Assembly: GCF_001591365.1 (NCBI RefSeq)
Contig: NZ_BCUT01000002.1
Span: 558,001 to 622,000 of the forward strand
Direction: 5' to 3'
Length of the DNA stretch: 64,000 nucleotides
Origin: Variovorax paradoxus NBRC 15149
GTDB lineage: Bacteria > Pseudomonadota > Gammaproteobacteria > Burkholderiales > Burkholderiaceae_C
Position 1 is the first letter of the stretch. Each line of letters opens with the position of its first letter. Under the pieces are notes generated by a model, which had not been told where the DNA came from, made no database searches, and saw only the letters and a program-made list of their open reading frames with translations. The translations under genes were made by a program, and so were the position numbers. Below are positions 25,156-33,519 of this stretch, piece by piece.

Positions 25156-26076
25156 ATGACCCCATCGAACGAAAGCGAGCTGACGCAGACCGTGCTGCAG
25201 AGCCTCGAGGGAACGCGCGACGCGCGCTTCCTGCAGCTGATGCAGTCGCTGATCACGCACCTGCATGCCTTCATCCGCGAAGTGGACCTGAAGCCCGACG
25301 AATGGATGCAGGGCATCGAGTTCCTGACGGCCACGGGCCAGACCTGCACCGACAAGCGCCAGGAGTTCATCCTGCTGTCGGACACGCTGGGCGCCTCGAT
25401 GATGGTCGTGATCCTGGACCAGCTGCGCGCCGCCGCCGGCAAGCGCGGCCGGGCCGAGGCCAGCGAAGCCACGCAGGCCACCGAGCTCACCGAGGCCACG
25501 CACGCCACCGTGCAGGGCCCCTTCTACTGGGAGGGCGCGCCCGACCTGCCGCTCGGCGCCGACGTGGCCCAGGGCGCCCGCGGCGAGCCGACCTTCTACA
25601 GCGGCCGCGTCACCGACACCCACGGCCAGCCGCTCCAGGGTGCGCTGCTCGACATCTGGTCGGGCGACGGCGAAGGCGTGTACGACATGCAGCTCGAAGG
25701 CGCCGCGATGCAGGCGCGCGGGCGCATCCGCACCGACCACGAAGGCCGCTACTGGTTCTGGTCGATCCGCCCGAGCTTCTATCCGATCCCGGTCGACGGG
25801 CCCGTCGGCCGCATGCTCGAAGCGATGGGCCGCCATCCGAACCGCCCCGGCCACATCCACATGATGGTCTCGGCGCCGGGCCATGTGCCCGTGACCACGC
25901 ACCTGTTCGTGGCGGGCAGCCCGTACATCGAGTCCGACGCCGTGTTCGGCGTGCGGCCGCGGCTCGTCGTCGACTTCGAGTCGCATCCGCCGGGCCGCGC
26001 GCCCGACGGCAGGCCGCTGGAAACGCCCTACTGGTCCGCGCACTACGACTTCTGCCTCGAACCCCGACACGCCTGA
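25156..26076 (+). CDS. Intradiol ring-cleavage dioxygenase, hydroxyquinol 1,2-dioxygenase type
   Basis: A 306-residue intradiol dioxygenase. The N-terminal helical domain (residues 1-105) is the catechol/hydroxyquinol type that makes the dimer. The four ferric-iron ligands can be placed at Y176, Y209, H233 and H235. The spacing (33, 24, 2) matches hydroxyquinol 1,2-dioxygenase rather than catechol 1,2-dioxygenase, whose first gap is longer. The reaction would open a catechol-like ring to a dicarboxylic acid (maleylacetate from hydroxyquinol). Its company with CoA and citryl-CoA-type enzymes is unusual; the real substrate may differ. Confidence 0.88.
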   Translation: MTPSNESELTQTVLQSLEGTRDARFLQLMQSLITHLHAFIREVDLKPDEWMQGIEFLTATGQTCTDKRQEFILLSDTLGASMMVVILDQLRAAAGKRGRAEASEATQATELTEATHATVQGPFYWEGAPDLPLGADVAQGARGEPTFYSGRVTDTHGQPLQGALLDIWSGDGEGVYDMQLEGAAMQARGRIRTDHEGRYWFWSIRPSFYPIPVDGPVGRMLEAMGRHPNRPGHIHMMVSAPGHVPVTTHLFVAGSPYIESDAVFGVRPRLVVDFESHPPGRAPDGRPLETPYWSAHYDFCLEPRHA

Positions 26077-26088
26077 AAGACCACGCCC

Positions 26089-26895
26089 ATGAAAATCGGA
26101 AAGTCCACCGTCCCGCGCACCGCCATCTGCACCTCGGACGAACACACCATCGTCGTGCGCGGCCAGGACCTGTGCCGGGAGCTGATCGGGCACCTGTCGT
26201 TCACCGACTATTTCTTCCTGCTGCTCACCGGGCGCCGCCCCGATGCCGCGTGCAGCACCGTGCTCGACGCCACGCTGGTGGCGATTGCCGAGCACGGCCT
26301 CGTGCCGAGCGTGCAGGCCAGCCGCATGACCTTCGCGGCCGCGCCCGATGCGCTGCAGGGCGCGGTGGCGGCCGGCATCCTCGGCTGCGGCTCCGTCATC
26401 CTCGGTGCGTCCGAAACCGCGGGCCGGCTGTTCATCGACGTGGCGGCGCGCGTGGATGCGGGCGCCACGCTGCCGCAGGCCGCCGCCGCGGCCATCGCCG
26501 AACTCAAGGCCGCGCGCGCCGCGATCCCCGGGTACGGCCATCCGCTGCACAAGGAACGCGATCCGCGCGTCGACCGGCTGATCGACGTGGCGACGCAGGC
26601 CGGCGCCGACCTGCGCTATGTGCGCATCGCGCAGGCGCTGGAAGAGGCGATCCCGGCCATCGTGGGCAAGGACCTGCGCATGAACGTCTCGGCGGCGATT
26701 CCGGCGGTGCTGCTGGGCGTGGGCTTTCCGGTGGCGTCGCTGCGCGGCGTGCCGATCCTCGCGCGCACCGCGGGGCTGATCGCGCACCTTGCGGAAGAGG
26801 CCGAGACACCGAGCGGCTTTGCGCTGTCCTACCAGGCCACGCGCGAGCTGCAGTACGAAGGCACCGTGCCCGCGGGCTTCGGGGAGGCGCGGTGA
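26089..26895 (+). CDS. Citryl-CoA lyase-like / short citrate synthase-family protein
   Basis: A 268-residue member of the citrate synthase superfamily lacking the large N-terminal region of citrate synthases. The core block PGYGHPLHKERDPR holds H151, H154 and R160, the citrate synthase-type histidine and arginine site. Short members cleave citryl-CoA or related tertiary-alcohol CoA esters to acetyl-CoA and an oxoacid. Together with the CoA-transferase it forms a plausible two-step cleavage route. Its stop overlaps the next gene start (GTGA). It may instead make the C-C bond. Confidence 0.82.
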   Translation: MKIGKSTVPRTAICTSDEHTIVVRGQDLCRELIGHLSFTDYFFLLLTGRRPDAACSTVLDATLVAIAEHGLVPSVQASRMTFAAAPDALQGAVAAGILGCGSVILGASETAGRLFIDVAARVDAGATLPQAAAAAIAELKAARAAIPGYGHPLHKERDPRVDRLIDVATQAGADLRYVRIAQALEEAIPAIVGKDLRMNVSAAIPAVLLGVGFPVASLRGVPILARTAGLIAHLAEEAETPSGFALSYQATRELQYEGTVPAGFGEAR

Positions 26896-27860
26896 CGAAG
26901 CGACGCGCCATCCTGGCCGTTGCCGCAGCAGCAATGCTGGCGCAGGGCAACAGCAGCACATGGGCGCAGGCGGGCGACGCGCGGCCCCTCAAGCTGGTCG
27001 TGCCCTTCGCGGCCGGCACCACGACCGACATCGTGGGACGGGTGCTGGCCGAAGCCCTCGGGCGCCAGCTGTCGCAGGCGGTGATCGTCGACAACCGGCC
27101 CGGTGCGGGCGGCGCCATCGGCAGCGAACTGGTGGCCCGCTCGGGGGCGGATGCACACACCGTGCTGCTGGGCACCGTGGGCACGCATGCCATCAACGCG
27201 ACGCTCTACAAGCGCCTGTCCTACCAGCCGCAGCGCGACTTCGTGCCGCTGGGCTTCGTCGGCGCCACGCCCACGCTGCTGGTCGTGCCCGCCGCCGCGC
27301 CGTGGAAGACGGTGGCCGATCTGCGCCAGGCCAGCGGCAAGTCGGTGAGCTTTGCCTCGGCCGGCAACGGCACCTCGGGGCACCTGGCGGGCGAGTTGCT
27401 CAACCTGCGGCTCGGCAAGGACTTCGTGCACGTGCCCTACCGCGACGGCGCCCAGGCGCTCACCGAGGTGATGGCGGGCAATGTGCAGTTCATGTTCTAT
27501 CACCCGGCCGCCGTGCTGCCGCAGATCCGCGCCGGCAGGCTGCGCGCGCTGGGTGCATCGAGCGCCCGGCGAAGCATGGCCGCGCCCGACGTGCCCACGC
27601 TGGCCGAGCAGGGCATTCCGGATTTCGACCTGGTCGCATGGTTCATGTTGTATGCGCCGGCCGACATGCCCGCCGCGCAGCGCGACCGCCTGCGCGAGGC
27701 CACGCAGGCGGTGCTCGCGCAGCCCGCGGTGCGCGACAAGCTCGCGGCCCAGGGCATCGAGCCGATGGCGATGAACGCATCGGACATGGCCGCCTTCGCC
27801 GCGGCCGAGATCGCGAAGTGGGGCGAGGCCGTGCGCCGCTCCGGCGCGCAGGTGGATTGA
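26892..27860 (+). CDS. Bug/TctC-family periplasmic solute receptor
   Basis: A 322-residue protein beginning with GTG that overlaps the previous stop. The signal peptide is RRAILAVAAAAMLAQGNSST, with probable cleavage after TWAQA. The mature part starts PLKLVVPFAAGTTTDIVGRV, with the Bug signature for binding carboxylates, then VIVDNRPGAGGAIGSE. Bug proteins feed tripartite tricarboxylate transporters (TctAB) or act as sensors. No TctAB genes are nearby, so an unlinked permease or a signalling role is possible. Confidence 0.93.
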   Translation: MTKRRAILAVAAAAMLAQGNSSTWAQAGDARPLKLVVPFAAGTTTDIVGRVLAEALGRQLSQAVIVDNRPGAGGAIGSELVARSGADAHTVLLGTVGTHAINATLYKRLSYQPQRDFVPLGFVGATPTLLVVPAAAPWKTVADLRQASGKSVSFASAGNGTSGHLAGELLNLRLGKDFVHVPYRDGAQALTEVMAGNVQFMFYHPAAVLPQIRAGRLRALGASSARRSMAAPDVPTLAEQGIPDFDLVAWFMLYAPADMPAAQRDRLREATQAVLAQPAVRDKLAAQGIEPMAMNASDMAAFAAAEIAKWGEAVRRSGAQVD

Positions 27861-27913
27861 AGTAGACAGAACAACCCAACAAACGGGCACCCATCAGCCC
27901 AAGGAGACAAGCC

Positions 27914-28900
27914 ATGCGTTCGACAAAAAACCTCGTCAAGAAGATGCTCGGCGTGGTGCTGGGCCTTGCCGGCATCCTGGCCACGGGCCATGCAAGCGCC
28001 CAGGCCGCGGAGTGGCCCACCAAGCCGATCCGGATCGTGGTGGGCTTCGCGCCCGGCACGCCGCCCGACATCTTCGCGCGCATGTACGGCGACTATGCGA
28101 GCCGCAAGCTCGGCGTGCCGGTGCTCATCGACAACAAGCCCGGCACGGCCGGCAACCTGGCGTCGGACACCGTCGCCAAGGCGCCCGCGGACGGCTACAC
28201 CTTCCTCTACAACCTGTCGACCGCGTTCACGATCAACCCGTACATCTACAGCAAGCTGCCGTTCGACCCCGAGAAGGACCTGGTTCCCGTCGCCACCACG
28301 ATGCGCCAGGGCCTCGTGCTGATCGCCAACACCAAGTTTCCGGCCAAGACCCTCAAGGAGCTCGTGGCCGCGGCCAAGGAAAAGCCCGGCACCTATTCGC
28401 ACGCCTCGTACGGCGCGGGAAGCCCGTCGCAGCTGATCGTCGAATCGCTGAAGGACGAGGTGGGCATCACCATGCTGCATGTGCCCTACCGCGCGAGCCC
28501 CATCGCCGATCTCGTTGGCGGACAGGTCGACACCTTGATGGAACCCATCGCCACGGGCTACCCGCTGATCAGCAGCGGCCGCGTGCAGGCGCTGGCCTAC
28601 TCGGGCCCCACGCGGCACCCCGCGCTGCCCGATGTGCCCACGCTCTCGGAGGTGATGCCGGGCTTCTCGATGATGTCGTGGCACGGCATCTGGGCGCCCG
28701 CGAACACGCCGGCCGCGGTGCTCAACCGGTTCAACGCGGTGTTCGTCGAAGCGAGCAAGGACCCGGACCTTGCCAAGCGCATCAAGGATCTCAACAGCGA
28801 GCCGCTGGGCGTCACGCGCACCGAGATGAGCGCGATGGTGCGGCGCGACGCGGAGATCTACAGCCGCGTCGTGAAGGCGCGCAACATCCGCGTGGATTGA
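27914..28900 (+). CDS. Bug/TctC-family periplasmic solute receptor (second copy in operon)
   Basis: A 328-residue receptor with its own ribosome site (CAAGGAGACAAGCC). The signal peptide is VVLGLAGILATGHASAQA. The mature protein begins WPTKPIRIVVGFAPGTPPDI and has VLIDNKPGTAGNLASDTVAK. It is in the same fold as the preceding receptor but clearly divergent, so the pair probably binds different acids. It ends the operon that starts at the CoA-transferase. Confidence 0.94.
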   Translation: MRSTKNLVKKMLGVVLGLAGILATGHASAQAAEWPTKPIRIVVGFAPGTPPDIFARMYGDYASRKLGVPVLIDNKPGTAGNLASDTVAKAPADGYTFLYNLSTAFTINPYIYSKLPFDPEKDLVPVATTMRQGLVLIANTKFPAKTLKELVAAAKEKPGTYSHASYGAGSPSQLIVESLKDEVGITMLHVPYRASPIADLVGGQVDTLMEPIATGYPLISSGRVQALAYSGPTRHPALPDVPTLSEVMPGFSMMSWHGIWAPANTPAAVLNRFNAVFVEASKDPDLAKRIKDLNSEPLGVTRTEMSAMVRRDAEIYSRVVKARNIRVD

Positions 28901-28951
28901 CCTGCCGCGCCCATCGGCTTCCACTCCTCACGGCCCTTAACATCGGCCGTG

Positions 28952-29761
28952 ATGACCGCTTCACTGCCACCCGAAATCATCCCGCAGCTGGCGCAGGCGC
29001 GCGCCGTTCTCGAGCGCCACCTGGCCGGCACGCTCCAGGCCATCCACCTGTTCGGCTCCGCCGTCGATGGGGGGCTCAAGCCGCACAGCGACATCGACCT
29101 GATGGTGACCGTGGAAGCGCCGCTGGCCGCGCAAGTGCGGCATCCGCTGATGACGGACCTGCTGTCGGTCTCGGGCAGCCCCGGCGCCGGCGGACCATGG
29201 CGCCCGCTCGAAGTGACGGCCGTGGTGCGGGACGAGGTCGTGCCCTGGCGCTATCCGCCGCTGCGCGAGCTGCAGTTCGGCGAATGGCTGCGCGAAGAGT
29301 TGCAGGCCGGCATCGTGGAGCCGGCCATGCCGGACCATGACCTGGCGATCCTGCTCACGAAGCTCCGGCAGCACAGCGTCTGCCTGCTCGGCCCTCCCGC
29401 GGACGAACTGTTCGACCCCGTGCCGCGCGCCGATTTCTCGCAGTCGCTGCTGGACACCGTGGCGCAGTGGAACAACGCGCCGGACTGGCAGGGCGACGAG
29501 CGCAATGTGGTGCTCGCGCTCGCGCGCATCTGGTTCAGTGCCTGTACCGGCCAGATCGCGCCCAAGGATGCCGCCGCCGCATGGGCGCTGGAGCGCCTGC
29601 CCGGCGAGCACCGGCCCGTGCTGGCGAGTGCGCATGCGGCTTACCTGGGCCATGCACCGGACAACTTGGCCGATCGTCCTACCCAGCTCGCGGCATTCGT
29701 GCGCTACACCAAGGCGCTGATCGAGGGTGTCGTCTGCGCAGGCCCCGCGCCCGCGCGGTGA
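28952..29761 (+). CDS. AadA-like aminoglycoside (3'')(9) adenylyltransferase
   Basis: A 269-residue nucleotidyltransferase strongly like ANT(3'')-I. The active-site motif is HLFGSAVDGGLKPHSDIDLM, with G35-S36 and D47/D49 as metal ligands. Further AadA blocks include RYPPLRELQFGEWLREELQ and DERNVVLALARIWFSACTG followed by QIAPKDAAAAWALERLP. AadA adenylylates streptomycin and spectinomycin. The gene has a normal chromosomal GC content and no cassette or transposon signs, so it is an intrinsic homologue rather than a mobile resistance gene. A GTG three bases earlier is an alternative start. Activity is untested. Confidence 0.9.
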   Translation: MTASLPPEIIPQLAQARAVLERHLAGTLQAIHLFGSAVDGGLKPHSDIDLMVTVEAPLAAQVRHPLMTDLLSVSGSPGAGGPWRPLEVTAVVRDEVVPWRYPPLRELQFGEWLREELQAGIVEPAMPDHDLAILLTKLRQHSVCLLGPPADELFDPVPRADFSQSLLDTVAQWNNAPDWQGDERNVVLALARIWFSACTGQIAPKDAAAAWALERLPGEHRPVLASAHAAYLGHAPDNLADRPTQLAAFVRYTKALIEGVVCAGPAPAR

Positions 29762-29824
29762 GCCATTGCGCCAGTCGCACCCCGCCAGGCTTTCCTCCAG
29801 GCACGACGAAAAGGAGAGACACGG

Positions 29825-30685
29825 ATGTACGTCATCATGGGCGGTACGGGGCATGTCGGTTCGGCGGTCGCGCAGGCGCTGCTCGGCCGCGGCGAAGCAG
29901 TGACGATCGTCACGCGCGACGCGAAGCGCGCAGGCGCGTGGCGCGCAAAGGGCGCCGAGATCGCCGAGGCGAATGCTGAAGACGTGGCGTCGCTGCGCGC
30001 GGCGTTGCAGCGCGGGCGCCGCGCCTTCCTGCTCAATCCGTCCGCGGACACGTCGGCGGACACCGACACCATCGAGCGGCGCACGGTCGCCAACATCCTG
30101 CAGGCGCTCGAAGGCTCGGGGCTGCAGAAGGTGGTGGCGGAATCGACCGGCGGCGCGCAGCCCGGCGAGCGCATCGGCGACCTGAGCGTGCTGTGGGAAC
30201 TCGAAGAGGGCCTGCGCCGCCAATCCATTCCGGCGGCCATCAACCGCGCGGCCTACTACATGAGCAACTGGGACGGACTGCTCGATACGGTGCGCAGCAC
30301 GGGCAGGCTGCCCACGATGTTCGACCCCGAGCTTGCCATTCCCATGGCCGCGCCGCACGACCTCGGCGAGATCGCGGCCCGCAGGCTGGTGTCCCCGCTC
30401 GACGACGTCGGCATCCGCTACGTGGAGGGCCCGCGGCGCTATACCTCGGCCGACGTGGCAAGGGCGTTCTCGGAGGCGCTCGGCCGGCCGGTGGAACTGG
30501 ACGTCACGCCGCGCGGCAAGTGGAAGGCAGCGTTCCGCGACCTCGGCTTTTCCGAAGCTGCCGCGGACTCGTATGCGCGGATGACCGCGGTGAGCGTCGA
30601 CAGCGGCTTCGAGATGCCAGGCGACGCGCTGCGCGGCTCGACGACGCTCGAGGCCTACATCCGCGGCCTGGTGGCGCGATCCTGA
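29825..30685 (+). CDS. NmrA/NAD(P)-binding oxidoreductase-like protein
   Basis: A 286-residue atypical SDR of the NmrA kind. The Rossmann motif is MGGTGHVGSAVAQALLGRG at residues 5-23. It lacks the catalytic YxxxK of classical SDRs, as do NmrA and related proteins. Known members act as NADP sensors, quinone reductases or regulators. It has a strong ribosome site (AAAGGAGAGA). The neighbouring AadA-like gene is 63 bases upstream on the same strand without clear functional link. Confidence 0.85.
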   Translation: MYVIMGGTGHVGSAVAQALLGRGEAVTIVTRDAKRAGAWRAKGAEIAEANAEDVASLRAALQRGRRAFLLNPSADTSADTDTIERRTVANILQALEGSGLQKVVAESTGGAQPGERIGDLSVLWELEEGLRRQSIPAAINRAAYYMSNWDGLLDTVRSTGRLPTMFDPELAIPMAAPHDLGEIAARRLVSPLDDVGIRYVEGPRRYTSADVARAFSEALGRPVELDVTPRGKWKAAFRDLGFSEAAADSYARMTAVSVDSGFEMPGDALRGSTTLEAYIRGLVARS

Positions 30686-30709
30686 CGGCACCGCGCCACC
30701 CACCCATGT

Positions 30710-32503
30710 TCAGGCAGCGAGCACCTGCAGGTTGCCGACACCGGGCAGCACGCGCAGCGTGGCTGCGGTCCTCACCGAATAGTCGCGGCTCAGCACCGTG
30801 CTGATCTCGATGTAGTCGCAGCGCGCTTCGGCCGGCGTGAGGGTCAGCACCGCATAGCCGCGCTTGCTGGTCTCGGCGTAGCGCAGGTCGTCGACCATGC
30901 GCCGGAAGCCATCGGCCAGCAGGTCGTTGGCAATCAGCGGCAGCGCCCGCTCGAAGCCGGGCGACGACACCGAGGAAGTGCCGAACTCCACGCCGACCCG
31001 CTGCCCGGAGGCGTCGGTGAGGTTCCCGGCCCAGGCGTTGTGCGTGTCGCCGGCCAGCGAGATCAGGTTCTTGCCCTGGTTGCGCGCCATGGCAAGCACC
31101 ACGTCGCGCGCGGCCGGGTAGCCGTCCCACGCGTCCAGGTTGTAGGGCACCTTCTGCTGCGTGATCAGCGCGCGCTGGCTGTCGCTGCGGGCGGAATCCG
31201 GAAGCGCCTGCGCCGCCAGGTAGGCGCTCAGCGTCTCGAGGCTGAAGTCGGTCGCGATGCTCACGGGGATGGCCATGCGCATCATGAGCACCTGCTGGCC
31301 GAGCACCTGCCAGGTGCAGGGCGATGCGGCCATGCGCTGCGACAGCCAGTCCACCTGCGGCTGGCCCATCAGCTGCCGCGTGGCCGCCGAAGCCTCGCCG
31401 GCCAGGTACTGCGAGAGCGTGACCTGCTTGTCGCGGCCGATCAGCCGGGTGTCGAGCATGTGCATCGAAGCCAGCGTGCCGAAGTCGAAGGAGCGGTAGA
31501 TCCGCAGCGGGTTGGCCGGGTCGGGCAGCCGCGTCGGCAGCCACTCGTGGTAGGCCTGCACGGCGGCCGCGCGCCGGGCCGCAAAGCTGCCCTCGGTTGC
31601 TTCGTCGTGGTTCCCGGCGCCGCCGGACCATGCGCCGTTGGCCAGGTCGTGGTCGTCCCACACCGCGATCATGGGCAGCCGCGCATGCAGGGCGCGCAGG
31701 TCGCCGTCGGTGCGGTACTGCGCATGGCGCAGGCGGTAGTCGGCGAGCGTCAGGATCTCGTGGTCGGGGTTCGATGTGCGGTCGATCGCAATGGCCAGCT
31801 GCGACGCATAGCCCACCACCCCGTACTCGTAGATGTAGTCGCCCAGGTGCAGCACCACGTCGATGTCGGTGCGCTTGGCAATGTCGGCATAGACGTTGAA
31901 GTAGCCGCTCGGGAAATTGGAGCACGACACCACCGCCAGCCTGGCCTGCGACACGCCGCCCACCGGCAGCGTGCGGGTGCGGCCGATGGGCGAGTGGTCG
32001 TTGCCCATCAGGAAGCGATAGAAATAGGTGCTGGCCGGCTGGAGCCCCATGGCGTCCACCTTGACCGTGTAGTCGTGCTCGGGGCCGGTGCTCGCGGTGC
32101 CGCGCGCCACGATGATGCCGAAGCGCTCGTCGCTGGCCACTTCCCACTCGACGTTGAGAGTGCCCGGCGCGGCGGCCGTCACGCGGGTCCAGAGGATCAC
32201 GCGGTCGGACAAGGGATCGCCGCTCGCGATCCCGTGCTTGAACACCGAGTTGGAGTCGTCGGGCGGACGCCCTCCCCCCACTCCGCCGCCGATGCCCCCT
32301 CCTCCTCCTCCTCCTCCTCCGCCGCCGCCCCCGCCGCAGGCGGTCAGGCCGATGCCGCTGCCCGAGAACATCGCGAACAGCACGGCGCTGCGCAGCAGCG
32401 AGCGCCGGGTGGTGCCGCTCAGGGCTTGCGGGGGGTCGGTGTCTGCATCATGAACGGCATGGCTTGCCTCGCCGTTGTTCTTCTTCTCGTCGTGGATGCG
32501 CAT
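30710..32503 (-). CDS. phoD: PhoD-family alkaline phosphatase/phosphodiesterase, Tat lipoprotein with poly-Gly linker
   Basis: A 597-residue PhoD protein. The N-terminus has a Tat signal (TTRRSLLRSAVLF, R33-R34) ending in the lipobox LTAC (C56), so it is probably exported folded and lipid-anchored. Fourteen glycines follow directly. Metal-ligand blocks of PhoD are SCSNFPSGYFNVY, HLGDYIYEYG, AVWDDHDLANGAW and LAGDTHNAW. PhoD enzymes hydrolyse phosphodi- and monoesters in the periplasm for phosphate acquisition, using Ca2+ and Fe3+. The start is supported by an AGGAG site. It is monocistronic; no Pho box could be read with confidence. Confidence 0.93.
   Translation of the reverse strand: MRIHDEKKNNGEASHAVHDADTDPPQALSGTTRRSLLRSAVLFAMFSGSGIGLTACGGGGGGGGGGGGGGIGGGVGGGRPPDDSNSVFKHGIASGDPLSDRVILWTRVTAAAPGTLNVEWEVASDERFGIIVARGTASTGPEHDYTVKVDAMGLQPASTYFYRFLMGNDHSPIGRTRTLPVGGVSQARLAVVSCSNFPSGYFNVYADIAKRTDIDVVLHLGDYIYEYGVVGYASQLAIAIDRTSNPDHEILTLADYRLRHAQYRTDGDLRALHARLPMIAVWDDHDLANGAWSGGAGNHDEATEGSFAARRAAAVQAYHEWLPTRLPDPANPLRIYRSFDFGTLASMHMLDTRLIGRDKQVTLSQYLAGEASAATRQLMGQPQVDWLSQRMAASPCTWQVLGQQVLMMRMAIPVSIATDFSLETLSAYLAAQALPDSARSDSQRALITQQKVPYNLDAWDGYPAARDVVLAMARNQGKNLISLAGDTHNAWAGNLTDASGQRVGVEFGTSSVSSPGFERALPLIANDLLADGFRRMVDDLRYAETSKRGYAVLTLTPAEARCDYIEISTVLSRDYSVRTAATLRVLPGVGNLQVLAA
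32270..32335 (-). repeat. Glycine-codon repeat tract in phoD
   Basis: On the minus strand this tract codes for 14 Gly, then Ile, 3 Gly, Val, 3 Gly and Arg. The DNA on the plus strand is a run of CTC and CCG triplets. Such tracts expand and contract by slippage, so the linker length between the lipid-anchored cysteine and the phosphatase domain may vary between strains. Confidence 0.95.
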
Positions 32504-32721
32504 GGCAGTCTCCTGATCCGCCGACGGCAAGACGCACGGCACGCCTCGGTCCCCGTTCGACGTCGGCGCCATTTGAATGTGAGGACCTTGGTTTTCAACG
32601 TAGGCTGCCGCCGATGCGCGCGTCAGCCGGGAGCGCACGGCGTGCCGTCAGTTCAGGGTGTCGGCGGCCACGATGCACAGCGCTCCAACCGCGCATGGCG
32701 CATTCCCGCTGCGAACGCCTT

Positions 32722-33387
32722 CTACGCCTGGGCCATTCCCCGCATCAATGTAAGCAGGGCATGTTCGAGGTCTTTCTCGAAGTCGTACCGCAGGCTCTTC
32801 AACTCGGGGAGCTCGGTCACCTGCGCGGCCATCCCCGCCGGGTTGCTGAGCGGCCACAGCCCGATGATGAGCGGCAGCGAATGCTTCACCACCTGTTCGA
32901 AGGCCGGCACCGGCATGGCGGGCACGCGGGCATGGAAGTCCCGCGCTGTCTGTTGGCGGACCGCCAGCAGGCTGCCCTTGAAGTCGACCATGCGTTCGAA
33001 CGACACCTTGCGCTCGAGGATGGACGGCAGGATGCTGATCAGCCGGCAAAGCAAGGGCCGTGCAGAAATGGTCGAGGCGAAGACGCGGGCAATGTGCTCG
33101 ACGCTCGCGCCGGCCTTGCCGCCGCGCGCCAGTGCCGCGCCCAGCTCGGCATGCCAGCCTGCGAATTCTTCGACGAGCAGGTCCATCAACACCGCCTCGC
33201 TGCTTTCGAAGTACCGGTAGACGTTCGACTTGGTCATCTGCGCCTCGCGCGCGAGTTCGTTGATGCCCAGGTCGAGGGCCTCCGGGCTCCGGTGCAGCAT
33301 TTCCCGGGCCGTGGCCAGCAGATGGCGGCGCCGCTCTTCCTTCTGCTCGGCAGAGCGGGCGCGTACGTAGGGGATGGGCGAATTCAT
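32722..33387 (-). CDS. TetR-family transcriptional repressor
   Basis: A 221-residue TetR regulator. Residues 14-65 form the DNA-binding domain (GINELAREAQMTKSNVYRYF), with a C-terminal ligand-binding domain. It is divergent from an SDR gene, with a clean double palindrome between them. The start MNSPIPYVRAR was preferred; an ATG 18 bases further up is possible. The ligand is unknown. The usual arrangement is repression of both the regulator and the SDR until a small substrate appears. Confidence 0.93.
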   Translation of the reverse strand: MNSPIPYVRARSAEQKEERRRHLLATAREMLHRSPEALDLGINELAREAQMTKSNVYRYFESSEAVLMDLLVEEFAGWHAELGAALARGGKAGASVEHIARVFASTISARPLLCRLISILPSILERKVSFERMVDFKGSLLAVRQQTARDFHARVPAMPVPAFEQVVKHSLPLIIGLWPLSNPAGMAAQVTELPELKSLRYDFEKDLEHALLTLMRGMAQA

Positions 33388-33413
33388 GCGGCGATCACAC
33401 TCCATTTGCTAAA

Positions 33414-33449
33414 AGACCGATGGTCTGTTACATTACAGACCGTCGGTCT
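33414..33449. promoter_or_regulatory. TetR operator: paired palindromes between divergent genes
   Basis: AGACCGATGGTCTGT (33414-33428) and ACAGACCGTCGGTCT (33435-33449) are inverted copies matching at 14 of 15 positions. Each half is itself the palindrome AGACC-GAY-GGTCT. This two-site form is typical of TetR proteins that bind as two dimers. It lies between the TetR and SDR start codons and should overlap both promoters. Confidence 0.85.
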
Positions 33450-33519
33450 CCAATCTTGCCTGAAAGCAAGGATGCCGGCCACCTCCAGCATCACAGCGGC
33501 TTCAACAAAGGCGAACATC

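Noticed and set aside
28952..29761. A mobile integron cassette carrying aadA
   Set aside because: No integrase, attC-like site or neighbouring cassette is visible, and composition matches the chromosome.
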